Of a stretch of 64,000 bases of DNA, positions 26,366 through 34,757 are shown piece after piece. Every line of letters begins with the position of its first letter. Within the stretch, counting starts at the first letter, position 1. The notes under the pieces were generated by a model, which worked only from the letters and a program-made list of their open reading frames with translations, ran no database searches and was not told the DNA's origin. The translations under genes were made by a program, and so were the position numbers. This DNA is from SAR202 cluster bacterium bin90. Lineage in GTDB: Bacteria; Chloroflexota; Dehalococcoidia; Lucifugimonadales; JADFKI01. The stretch covers positions 85,418-149,417 of the forward strand of contig MPND01000003.1 in assembly GCA_002238855.1 (NCBI GenBank), written 5' to 3'.

Positions 26366-26971
26366 CTACCTTCCTTCTTCAGCGAGCGTCACAGCACGTG
26401 CGAGGTCCTCCGGTGTGTTCACATTGAAGAAGCTAAGACGCTCCGGGTCGAGATCATCAACCTCCACTTCAGAAAGTGTCCTGACACGCACATCATCGAA
26501 GAAGCCTGCTATCTTGAGTTCCCTTGCCTCCAATCGGCGCTGTATGTCGGGAAGGCATGCACTAGAATAAACGGCGTGCGTGGGTTCTGGGTATCCATTG
26601 AGCAAAGGAACCACAGCGTCGTAGTCAGAGCGCAATGCGAGCATGTGCAGAATCAAGTCAGTATTCAAGAAGGGCATGTCACAGGCAACAACAAATCCCC
26701 ACTCATTCCTTGCGGCGGTAAGACCCGTAAAGATACCTCCGAGCGAACCTGAGTCCGGAAATATGTCAACGGCAATTACGGCGTCATGGGGAAGCGGAAG
26801 CTCTTTGCCGCGAGCTTCGCTGTTGACTACGACCACAGTTTCGTCGGTAAACCGGCTAAGACGCCCGATGACACGCTGGATGAGTGGCTCACCTTCGAAT
26901 GGCTCTAACGCCTTATCCCTTCCAAGCCTGCGGCTCAGTCCGCCAGCAAGGACGATTGCTGATACTCCCAT
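26366..26971 (-). CDS. mobA: Molybdenum cofactor guanylyltransferase MobA
   Basis: Attaches GMP to molybdopterin, giving the bis-MGD cofactor needed by formate dehydrogenase. About 201 residues. Diagnostic are IVLAGGLSRRLGRDKALEPF (nucleotide and metal loop), VAVDIFPDSGSLGGIFTGL and FVVACDMPFLN, with Asp binding Mg. The start is uncertain: ATG 26971 gives a family-like N-terminus, though GGGAG is only 1-2 nt upstream; a TTG at 27028 overlapping the previous gene is also open. Lies in the moeA-moeA-mobA-moaD-aor series. Confidence 0.92.
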   Translation of the reverse strand: MGVSAIVLAGGLSRRLGRDKALEPFEGEPLIQRVIGRLSRFTDETVVVVNSEARGKELPLPHDAVIAVDIFPDSGSLGGIFTGLTAARNEWGFVVACDMPFLNTDLILHMLALRSDYDAVVPLLNGYPEPTHAVYSSACLPDIQRRLEARELKIAGFFDDVRVRTLSEVEVDDLDPERLSFFNVNTPEDLARAVTLAEEGR

Positions 26972-27008
26972 ACTCCCAACCGGTACACCTCTCTGCGCAT
27001 CCAACGCC

Positions 27009-28955
27009 TCACGAAATCTCAGCCACAACCTGTCCCATCATCGAAGTATCGTATCCGCCTAAAGAGTCCACATCTTTCCTGAACGCATTGCTGCGAATAA
27101 TCGACAGAGTGTATTGCACCCGCTCGCTCTCGTAGTACTCAGTTGGTATAACGAGGTCATATTGCTCCGACAATAGCGGTACGAAGTGCAATCTCATTGC
27201 TTTCGCTGCAGAGAGAATGCCAAGACCTACGTCCGCACGACCTCCCGCGACTGCAGCCGCCACCGCAAGATGCGTGTATTCTTCTCGGTCGTAGCCACGT
27301 ATATCTTCGGGGTCGATGCCGTATTCCCGCAGCTTGTAGTCGAGGAGCAGCCTGGTCCCGGAGCCACGCTGCCGATTTATAAAGGTCATTTCTTCACTAG
27401 TCAGATCTTCAAGCGTCTTTACGGCCTTGGGATTTGCTTCCGGCAAAATCAGACCCTGTATTCGCTTCACCAGGTTTACCAGCACAACACTGCGACCCCT
27501 TAGAAAGCGGTGAATATAGGAGAGATTGTACTCCCCCGTGGACTCGTCCAGGAGGTGCGATCCGGCAAAATGTGCCTCTCCTCTCGACAGGGCCGCCAGG
27601 CCGCCCATGCTGCCAACGTTTGTCGACGCGAGAGTCATGCGTGGTCTAGTGCGTCGGACATGGCTTGCCAGCAAGTCCAACGTCATATCGTGACTACCGA
27701 TTGCGACTACGGTGTCCTCAATTGCCTCCATTGTACGAATTAGATCGACGCTCACCTCTGAGCCGGCATCCAACCCCTCTGAAAAGCGGGGAATCCTCAC
27801 GATGCCGTCTGCCCGGACCAACGACATTATGACGCCGGCGCCGCGTTCAACAGGGGAGGCGACCAGTTTCTCTCCAACTCTACCCAGACGCACTCGCAAG
27901 AATTCGTCCTCGCCCATCGGCGAAAGCGTCTTACGGGTGATCGTTGCTTTAACACTGTCGCGGGCGGATTGTGAGATTCCCAACTTCCGCTCAATGAGGG
28001 GTTTCACAAACAGTTCGCAAGTCAGCGCAGCCGAGACAGGATAACCCGGAATCCCGAGCACCGGCTTCCCACGCACTACGCCAAGCCCAACTGGATGTCC
28101 GGGACGGATTGCAGTTCCGTGTACAACTAGCTTACCCAAGTCTTCAATGACTCGTGCCGTATAGTCTTCGCTTCCTGCGGAGGAGCCTGCATTTACTAGC
28201 ACAATATCGTATCTTTGAACCGCGTCTTTCACTCCATTAAGCAAGGCATCATGGTCGTCCGATATTGCTTGAAGGGTCTCTGCTTCGCCTCCCCACTCAT
28301 CAACCATGCCCGCAAGAACGAGCGAATTGAACTCGATTATATCGCCAGGATTGACGTCGCTGCCCACCTGGACGAGTTCGCTCCCAGTCGGTATAACGGC
28401 TACACTCGGCTTTCGGCGCACGGGCAGCTCGGACAGCCCCGCGGCCGCACACGCTCCCAAGTCAACCGGGCGCAGCGTGTGACTTTCGGGTAGTACAAGC
28501 TCAGTGGCGACGATGTCTTCTCCTAGAGGACGCACATGCTGGTAGGGAGCGGCAGGCGACTGAATCTCGACGGCATCTTCGGCAACTTCATGCACAACCT
28601 CCACCATGATTACGGCATTGAACCCTTCGGGCACGGGATCACCGGTATCAACCCATGCTGCCTGTCTCCCGATTTCGAGTCGGATCGGCGACGTCTCAGT
28701 CGCTCCAATCGTATCCGAGGAGTGTACCGCGATCCCGTCCATTGCTGCAGAATCATAATGAGGAGAAGAAATGCGCGCCCAAATTGGTTCTGCCGTTACA
28801 CGACCCCTTGCCTCCGTAAGTGGAACGACCTCGACGTCCGAGAGTGATAGCGCCTCTTCACTGTTCAGTGCGTCGAAATAGCTTCCCAGCGCATCCTCTA
28901 GCGGAATATCGCTAAGATAATATCTTCTGCCCTGCCGGTGGGAATGAGTGGTCAA
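27009..28955 (-). CDS. MoeA fused to a C-terminal periplasmic-binding-like (PBP/LysR-substrate) domain
   Basis: About 648 residues. The first 400 or so form MoeA, the metal-insertase (DSAAMDGIAV, VIPTGSELVQVGSDVNPGDI, VLVNAGSSAGSEDYT and KPVLGIPGYPVSAALTCELF). The last 210 or so form a PBP-like domain with ASTNVGSMGGLAALSRGEAH, INRQRGSGTRLLLDYKLREY and AAVAGGRADVGLGILSAAKA, as in proteins predicted to bind molybdate or tungstate or related ligands. The start is uncertain; TTG 28955 is chosen as the first plausible one before the conserved MoeA region, with weak AGGGA upstream. A separate MoeA precedes it by 65 nt. Confidence 0.88.
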   Translation of the reverse strand: MTTHSHRQGRRYYLSDIPLEDALGSYFDALNSEEALSLSDVEVVPLTEARGRVTAEPIWARISSPHYDSAAMDGIAVHSSDTIGATETSPIRLEIGRQAAWVDTGDPVPEGFNAVIMVEVVHEVAEDAVEIQSPAAPYQHVRPLGEDIVATELVLPESHTLRPVDLGACAAAGLSELPVRRKPSVAVIPTGSELVQVGSDVNPGDIIEFNSLVLAGMVDEWGGEAETLQAISDDHDALLNGVKDAVQRYDIVLVNAGSSAGSEDYTARVIEDLGKLVVHGTAIRPGHPVGLGVVRGKPVLGIPGYPVSAALTCELFVKPLIERKLGISQSARDSVKATITRKTLSPMGEDEFLRVRLGRVGEKLVASPVERGAGVIMSLVRADGIVRIPRFSEGLDAGSEVSVDLIRTMEAIEDTVVAIGSHDMTLDLLASHVRRTRPRMTLASTNVGSMGGLAALSRGEAHFAGSHLLDESTGEYNLSYIHRFLRGRSVVLVNLVKRIQGLILPEANPKAVKTLEDLTSEEMTFINRQRGSGTRLLLDYKLREYGIDPEDIRGYDREEYTHLAVAAAVAGGRADVGLGILSAAKAMRLHFVPLLSEQYDLVIPTEYYESERVQYTLSIIRSNAFRKDVDSLGGYDTSMMGQVVAEIS

Positions 28956-29020
28956 TTCACGATTTCCCTGATATATCTGTAACTGTTTGCCAACATTCAG
29001 ATGGAGTATCGTGTCCCAGT

Positions 29021-30253
29021 TCAGTATAGCCGCACACGCACTGCTTCTCCCGCATACAGACCTGATTTGTCGAGCGGCACTTTCACGATACCCTCTGATC
29101 GAATGAGTGTGTAAATCAGGTTCGACTTGCCGAATATCGGCATCGCCCTTGCACATTCTCCAGTCTGATCGAGGCTTACCGGAATGTAATCCTCCCGCCC
29201 CGCCACTGAAGGAATGTCGCGCTCGAGTGTTGCCTGAATAGTGGGGAGTGACGGAATTCTCAAGCAGCCGCCCAGGTGAAATATTGCGGGTCGGACTAAC
29301 AGATCGAATACCACCATTGCCGACACTGGGTTGCCGGGCAATCCGAATACTGGCTTGCCGTCCACAATTCCCATCACGGTCGGCTTTCCTGGCTTAATTG
29401 ATATGCCATGCGCTATGACGCCAGGCTCGCCTAGGCTATCTATAACTTCGGCCGTGAGATCACGGCTGCTTACAGAGCTCCCGGCGGAGAATACCAGCGC
29501 GTCACAGGATAGCAGACCGTTAAGTGCTGCAATTCGTTGCTCCTCGAATTCGTCGGGCGCCAATGCCAGAGTTATCGGTTCGCCCCCGCATTGTTCTACA
29601 AGCGCTGAAATGGTGTATGTGTTGATATCGCGAATCTGTCCCGGGCCCACTTGTGCATCTGGCGGCACAAGTTCGTCGCCAGTTGAGATTATTCCAACCC
29701 TGGGCTTACGGCAAACGGTAATGCTTGTAACACCCTGGGCAAGCAGTCCGCCAATGTCCTGCGCTCTGACAATGCTTCCCTTTTCCAATATTGTGTCGCC
29801 CGTGCGTACGTCCTCTCCGACCTGCACGACATTCTCGCCGGGAGCGACGGCTCGCAGTACTTCAATTGCTGTCTCATCAAGCATCTGAGTGCGTTCAACC
29901 ATCACAACTGCGTCAGCGTCCCTGGCAAGCATCCCACCTGTGTACGCCTTCGCAGCTTGGCCCACAGCGAGGCGGAAGTCCGCCGCTTCGCCCATTCGCA
30001 CTTCGCCAACCACTTCAAGATACGCGGGTAGGCCTTCGCTAGCGCCAAATGTGTCGCGCGACCGGACCGAATATCCGTCCATGGTTGAACGCTTAAAGGC
30101 AGGCAGGTCTTCCGGAGAGCAGATATAGTCTGCCGTGACACGCCCGAGGGCACTGCTTGTGAGCACGACATCTCTGTCGTCAAGAGGAGTCAGCATCGGC
30201 TTCAGCGCCTCAAATGCTACATCAGGAGCAAGCACATTGAAGAATTCGGGCAT
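29021..30253 (-). CDS. moeA: Molybdopterin molybdenumtransferase MoeA
   Basis: Inserts molybdate or tungstate into adenylylated molybdopterin. 410 residues, normal for the family. Domain blocks are FKRSTMDGYSVRSRDTFG, VGIISTGDELVPPDAQVGPG, LVFSAGSSVSSRDLTAEVID and KPVFGLPGNPVSAMVVFDLL, with a C-terminal domain IV. First gene after the formate-THF ligase. A leader of 117 nt holds overlapping inverted repeats that end 12 nt before the ATG. It is the second, unfused MoeA, suggesting separate handling of Mo and W. Confidence 0.94.
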   Translation of the reverse strand: MPEFFNVLAPDVAFEALKPMLTPLDDRDVVLTSSALGRVTADYICSPEDLPAFKRSTMDGYSVRSRDTFGASEGLPAYLEVVGEVRMGEAADFRLAVGQAAKAYTGGMLARDADAVVMVERTQMLDETAIEVLRAVAPGENVVQVGEDVRTGDTILEKGSIVRAQDIGGLLAQGVTSITVCRKPRVGIISTGDELVPPDAQVGPGQIRDINTYTISALVEQCGGEPITLALAPDEFEEQRIAALNGLLSCDALVFSAGSSVSSRDLTAEVIDSLGEPGVIAHGISIKPGKPTVMGIVDGKPVFGLPGNPVSAMVVFDLLVRPAIFHLGGCLRIPSLPTIQATLERDIPSVAGREDYIPVSLDQTGECARAMPIFGKSNLIYTLIRSEGIVKVPLDKSGLYAGEAVRVRLY

Positions 30254-30264
30254 ATCACTCGCGC

Positions 30265-30309
30265 CTAGTCAGTGCGCCACAGACATTGGGTTGAGGTCCC
30301 AATGACTAG
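30265..30309 (-). promoter_or_regulatory. Overlapping hairpin pair in the moeA leader
   Basis: Two 7-bp inverted repeats lie directly before moeA: CATTGGG/CCCAATG (30284-30290 with 30298-30304) and CTAGTCA/TGACTAG (30265-30271 with 30303-30309). They share two bases at 30303-30304, so they either stack as one bulged hairpin or compete. The structure ends 12 nt before the ATG, where it could affect the ribosome site. Confidence 0.5.
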
Positions 30310-30370
30310 TAACCTCTGCTGGATAATTTTTGGGACACAATTGAGCGCCTTCGGCACCCGAATGCGTGAA

Positions 30371-31993
30371 CTACAGCCCCAGAATGTTCCCCTCAGCATC
30401 CACATCCAGCGCGCGAGGTGAACCCGGAAGGCCCGGCATTGTCATAATGCTACCTGCGATCGGGTAGATAAAACCTGCTCCAACTGAAGCGCGCACATCA
30501 TTCACCTCGAAGGTGTACCCTGACGGCCTTCCCTTCAGACGCGGGTTATGCGAAACGGAAAGATGCGTCTTGGCCATGCAAACGGGAAGGCTGTCCCAGC
30601 CCAATTCCGTGTAGCGCCGCAGTGGCCGACGAGTGGATGGCGCCCAGGAGACATCTTCCGCGCCGTACATCTTCTGCGCTAGCGCAAGAACTTTGTCTCG
30701 AATGGAAGCGTCCTCGGGGTACATATAAGAAATTTCGGGATCATCCCCTGCTGTCGCTTCGATCACCGCTTCGGCCAGGTCAACCCCGCCTGCCCCTCCT
30801 TCGGTGAATACGCGCGTATCCACCGCATCGAAAGCGCCTGCCTCTTTGCAGCCTTGTTTGACTATGGCGATTTCGCCTTCGGTGTCGGACGGGAACCTGT
30901 TCAGCGCGACCACGACCGGCAATCCGAATGAGCGGATCGCGCCAATGAGATGTTCCAGATTCGACATTCCCCTGCGAACTCGGTCCTCATCGGAGTCATC
31001 CAACTGACGTCTCAGCGCACCTCCGTGCGATCTCAAAGCTCGTACCGTCGCCACGATCACAGCGCCGCTCGGCTCGAGGCCGTTGAACCGCGCCTTAATG
31101 TGCATGAACTTTTCGAAGCCGAGGTCTGCGCCGAATCCAGCCTCGGTAAGAACATAGTCGGCATATCCAAGTGCAATTCTGTCGCCCATTACCGAACTGC
31201 AACCATGTGCAATATTCCCAAAGGGTCCGGCATGCACAATCACCGCCTGCCCCTCTGTCGTCTGCACAATGTTTGGCTGAATCGCATACCGGAGCAGCGA
31301 CATCATCGAACCGACTGCGTTTACATCTTCAGCAGTCACCGGGTCGCCGGAATCTGTGAGCCCCACGACTATTCGGCTCAGGCGCTCACGCAGGTTTTCA
31401 AGGCTGGATGACAGGGCAAGGACAGCCATAATTTCGGACGCCGTTACGATGTCGAAGCCTGATTCCCGCATTGGCGCATTCGGTGAGCCGCCGATCCCGG
31501 AGACAATGGTGCGTAGCGCCCTGTCCTCAACATCTGTAACACGCCGCCAGGTGATGCCCTTAGGACTGAAGCCAGGAATCTGTCCACGTTGCGCTACATT
31601 GTCCGTCAATGCAGCGAGAAGGTTGTGTGCCGAGCCGACTGCATGCGCATCGCCTGTGAAGTGGATATTCACCTCATCTTGCGGCTCAACAAGGGACAGA
31701 CCGCCGCCTGTACCGCCGCCCTTGATACCGAATATTGGACCCAGCGACGGTTCTCGCAACGTGGCAACGACCTTTTTCCCCAACCTGCCGAAACCCTGCG
31801 CCATGCCCACGGTCGTGGTTGTCTTGCCCTCTCCCGCAGGAGTAGGTGTAATCCCCGTTACTACAATCAGTTTGCCGCGCTTACCGTCTTTACGTTCGGC
31901 GCTCAGCGGAATTTTCGCCTTGAATTGTCCCTGCGGGATGAGAGTCTGCGTGTCCAGCCCTAGCTCCGCCGCAACATCCATTATTGGACGCAT
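30371..31993 (-). CDS. fhs: Formate-tetrahydrofolate ligase
   Basis: Makes 10-formyl-tetrahydrofolate from formate, THF and ATP. 540 residues, slightly short of the common 556 but with all blocks: ITPTPAGEGKTTTTVGMAQG (P-loop), LREPSLGPIFGIKGGGTGGG, VNIHFTGDAHAVGSAHNLLA and KTHLSVSHNPRLKGRPSGYT. GGAG lies 9 nt before the ATG. An extended -10 (TGCTAAAAT) is about 75 nt upstream. It precedes the Mo/W operon, which ends in formate dehydrogenase, so both uses of formate are encoded together. Confidence 0.97.
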   Translation of the reverse strand: MRPIMDVAAELGLDTQTLIPQGQFKAKIPLSAERKDGKRGKLIVVTGITPTPAGEGKTTTTVGMAQGFGRLGKKVVATLREPSLGPIFGIKGGGTGGGLSLVEPQDEVNIHFTGDAHAVGSAHNLLAALTDNVAQRGQIPGFSPKGITWRRVTDVEDRALRTIVSGIGGSPNAPMRESGFDIVTASEIMAVLALSSSLENLRERLSRIVVGLTDSGDPVTAEDVNAVGSMMSLLRYAIQPNIVQTTEGQAVIVHAGPFGNIAHGCSSVMGDRIALGYADYVLTEAGFGADLGFEKFMHIKARFNGLEPSGAVIVATVRALRSHGGALRRQLDDSDEDRVRRGMSNLEHLIGAIRSFGLPVVVALNRFPSDTEGEIAIVKQGCKEAGAFDAVDTRVFTEGGAGGVDLAEAVIEATAGDDPEISYMYPEDASIRDKVLALAQKMYGAEDVSWAPSTRRPLRRYTELGWDSLPVCMAKTHLSVSHNPRLKGRPSGYTFEVNDVRASVGAGFIYPIAGSIMTMPGLPGSPRALDVDAEGNILGL

Positions 31994-32071
31994 GTCTCTA
32001 TGCTCCTATTTTGGGAATTCAATTAATCAGTTATTTGACCCAGCTCGAAATTTCCAGTGCTATGCACCCGC

Positions 32072-32080
32072 ATTTTAGCA
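32072..32080 (-). promoter_or_regulatory. Extended -10 promoter of fhs
   Basis: Minus strand TGCTAAAAT in the 133-nt gap upstream of fhs, matching the recurring TGCTAnAAT element. It may drive fhs and the following cofactor genes. Confidence 0.5.
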
Positions 32081-32126
32081 CATCCGGTGCCCCAGGCTAT
32101 CCGGTTCATCGTCCACAGTTAAGAGC

Positions 32127-33155
32127 CTAGTCCCAGTTGAACACCACCTTGCCGGTGGTAGCACCGTTGAACAGGGTGAACGCCTCTTCGGCCTTGTCAA
32201 GGGTGAACCGGTGGGTGATGATGTCGCTCAGCGGGATTCCCCGCTCGACTACCCAGTTCGAAAGTTCTTCCAGCACAGTCTTGCTGAATGTCCACGAACC
32301 GTAAAGATTGAGCTGTCTGTGGATAATGTCTGGGGACGGTTCGACGGTCATCGTACCACCTTCACCAACTAGGCAGGCGCGGCCCCAAATGCGCGTGCTG
32401 CGGATTGCATTGGCACGAACCTCGCCAATACCGGTCGCATCCAGGGTGCAGTCCGCTCCCCTTCCGCCTGTCAACTCGTAGATTGCGCTCACGGGATCGT
32501 CTTGCATCGGGTCAATACTCTTCCACGCGCCCGATGCCACTGCGAGTTCGCGGCGTTCTGCCACCGGATCAACGGCAATTACCCTCGCCCCCATTTGCGC
32601 GCCAAGGAAAGTACCGCTCAGTCCAACAGGGCCTTGCCCGAATACCGCGAGAACATCGCGTCCCGATACATCAAGCCGTCGCAACGCCTGGTATGCCGTT
32701 CCAGTGCCGCAGGCTATCGCCGCTCCTTCTTCGTAGCTGAGACCTTCCGGCATGGGAACGCACATGTAATCTTCTATGAGTTCATAGTCGGCATTTCCGC
32801 CGTGAGCCCCTGATCCATAGACCTTCTGATATTCGCTCTGGCACAGCTGCGTCCATCCGGTCTGGCAGAATTCGCATCGCTGGCAGCCGCTATAATGATG
32901 CACCATCACACGATCTCCCACCCTCACATTCCTCACACCTGCGCCAACCTCCGCTACAATGCCGCATGGCTCATGTCCGCTAATAATTTCTGTGCGTGGA
33001 CCAAGCTCTTCAGCCGAAGAACGGTAGGGTCGCAGATCGCTACCGCACAATCCTGACGACTTCATTTCCACAACAACCTGCCCAACTCCCGGCGACGGGT
33101 CACCAAATTCCCTAATTTCCAACTTGCTTTCGCCCGTGAACACTACACCAAGCAT
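32127..33155 (-). CDS. Zinc-dependent medium-chain alcohol dehydrogenase
   Basis: About 342 residues. The catalytic zinc is bound in KSSGLCGSDLRPY (Cys) and SGHEPCGIVAEVG (His-Glu), and the structural zinc in CQRCEFCQTGWTQLC. The Rossmann loop is LAVFGQGPVGLSGTFLG. Start is ATG 33155, with GGAGG 7 nt before; the longer frame to 33305 would run into the MEMO-like gene. Located just upstream of fhs. An alcohol-to-aldehyde step feeding the aldehyde oxidoreductase is possible but inferred only from proximity. Confidence 0.92.
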   Translation of the reverse strand: MLGVVFTGESKLEIREFGDPSPGVGQVVVEMKSSGLCGSDLRPYRSSAEELGPRTEIISGHEPCGIVAEVGAGVRNVRVGDRVMVHHYSGCQRCEFCQTGWTQLCQSEYQKVYGSGAHGGNADYELIEDYMCVPMPEGLSYEEGAAIACGTGTAYQALRRLDVSGRDVLAVFGQGPVGLSGTFLGAQMGARVIAVDPVAERRELAVASGAWKSIDPMQDDPVSAIYELTGGRGADCTLDATGIGEVRANAIRSTRIWGRACLVGEGGTMTVEPSPDIIHRQLNLYGSWTFSKTVLEELSNWVVERGIPLSDIITHRFTLDKAEEAFTLFNGATTGKVVFNWD

Positions 33156-33192
33156 TCTCGTACCTCCAGATAGGCCAGATTTGACTTCGCAT

Positions 33193-34473
33193 TCATTTTG
33201 ACTGCGCCATCGAGTCCGATTCGTACAGCAATGCTCCCGCGATCGAAACCACGGAACCTCCTTGTGCGTCCGCAGGGCACTGATCATACCCCATTGATTC
33301 ACCAAACAGTTCCATATTATTCAGAAATTCCAGCATCAGGTAAATCGGTGAGATGCCGCAAATGCGCCGAGAGTCAGATTCAGCTCTGGAGCGCTCAAAG
33401 AACCCCGCAGCATCGCCGTTACAGATGTCCGTCATAGATGAGCTGTCCTCCGCCGCGAGCTTCGCGCGCGCTACCGCGTCCATCGGAGCGCTGTCGCCAA
33501 ACGCCGGTCCCATGTGCGCCAGGTCTCCTGCGGCTATGACAAGAGTTTTACGCCCTGCTGTTGCATCCCTAAGGTAGTTGAGCGCGGAGGCGATACCTTG
33601 GTCTTCCGACGGGTATCCTTCGCCGGCCACAAAGTGATGTAAGGAACCGCATAGAATAGGCACTACGCTGCATGCTCGCCCGTTCAGGAAGTGATGCAGC
33701 CATACGGACGCCAACTCAATTGAATGCTCTCCGATGTGGTGTATTTCTTCTCGGAATGCCCTGCTTTCTCCAAGAACATCAGCGAGTCCATCAACAATTT
33801 CCATATCGGTTGGAAGCTCACCGTGGGGAGTGAAGTAATTCTGTCGCGTGGGAGTGATCATGCCCAGCCCGCCCGAATGGTCGGTGCCGAACACTATGAC
33901 AAGTTCGACATCGTCTAGAGACGGCTTTGCCCGCTGCCACAGCTCGGAATATGTTCTGTTCCCGCGGGCGTAGTCGATGTGTGGGCATAGCATACCCACA
34001 AGCGAACCTTGGGGAGCGTCAATTCCCTGCTCAACCGTGGTCTCTGCGCAGTAATCGTCAATCAATTGCGTAAGGCCCGCTACATCAACGGGATAGACTG
34101 GACCGGCATGGGACGGCGGGCGATGTCTGGCAGCACGATAGCGGAGCACAACCTCCGCCGCTGCATCCTGGTAAGCGCCATTCTCAATCAGCAGCGCGTC
34201 GTCTAGCTGCTGGAGAATCTGGACGATAATATGCGCCGGCAGTGTGTCGCCGGTTCGCATAAGCAGTCCTGAGCGAAGGCCTGTCACATCGCGTGTTCCG
34301 TCACACAGCGACAGCAGAGGCGCAAGAGGCTGCGGAATGAGCGCCCCGTCCTTGGCTATGCCGAGGCTGTCGTGCAGATAGATCATCTGCTGCCCCTGGT
34401 AGTCCACCAACTGTGGCTCCAGAAGCCTGAGTTTTGGACGGCTCGGAAGCCCACGCACCGAATCACTTGCCAA
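33193..34473 (-). CDS. MEMO1/AmmeMemoRadiSam system protein B, with extra N-terminal domain
   Basis: 426 residues. Residues about 150-415 match MEMO (LygB-dioxygenase fold): LVGMLCPHIDYARGNRTYSE, VIVFGTDHSGGLGMI, EHSIELASVWLHHFL, VVPILCGSLHHFV and AAGDLAHMGPAFGD hold the conserved His, Asp and Cys. Residues 1-140 are an added region with ALIPQPLAPLLSLCDGTRDV and IIVQILQQLDDALLIENGAY, resembling a small winged-helix or PqqD-like domain. Start is TTG, 9 nt after GGAGG. The usual AMMECR1 and radical-SAM partners are absent from the window. Function unknown. Confidence 0.88.
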   Translation of the reverse strand: MASDSVRGLPSRPKLRLLEPQLVDYQGQQMIYLHDSLGIAKDGALIPQPLAPLLSLCDGTRDVTGLRSGLLMRTGDTLPAHIIVQILQQLDDALLIENGAYQDAAAEVVLRYRAARHRPPSHAGPVYPVDVAGLTQLIDDYCAETTVEQGIDAPQGSLVGMLCPHIDYARGNRTYSELWQRAKPSLDDVELVIVFGTDHSGGLGMITPTRQNYFTPHGELPTDMEIVDGLADVLGESRAFREEIHHIGEHSIELASVWLHHFLNGRACSVVPILCGSLHHFVAGEGYPSEDQGIASALNYLRDATAGRKTLVIAAGDLAHMGPAFGDSAPMDAVARAKLAAEDSSSMTDICNGDAAGFFERSRAESDSRRICGISPIYLMLEFLNNMELFGESMGYDQCPADAQGGSVVSIAGALLYESDSMAQSK

Positions 34474-34531
34474 CGCTGGTAACCTCCGCTATTCCCATTC
34501 ACCAATTCGGTTCTGCCTTGATGACGCGCTG

Positions 34532-34537
34532 ATTATA
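34532..34537 (-). promoter_or_regulatory. -10 element of the MEMO-like gene
   Basis: Minus strand TATAAT about 60 nt before the TTG start, within the divergent gap to prs. No -35 recognised. Confidence 0.4.
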
Positions 34538-34639
34538 GACCAGAAACCGGGGTATGGCTATCATTGGCAGAATTCATTTAGCAGCTCAATATTGGCGAAA
34601 ACTCGCACATTGTCGCATAGAAAGCGGAGAGATCCCCTA

Positions 34640-34648
34640 TGCTATAAT
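34640..34648 (+). promoter_or_regulatory. Extended -10 promoter of prs
   Basis: TGCTATAAT, a perfect extended -10, about 110 nt before the prs ATG. The long leader holds no structure I recognise. Confidence 0.6.
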
Positions 34649-34757
34649 TGCCGTCCGACATGGTTTTCCAATATGCTCATTAGATGCAACATGACCGGGT
34701 CAATGGAGCGGTCCAAGTGCGGCAAATGACATGCGATGACGCTCTCAGAGGGTAGCA

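Noticed and set aside
31356..32078. A 240-codon plus-strand open frame
   Set aside because: Antisense to fhs, whose family blocks are all intact.
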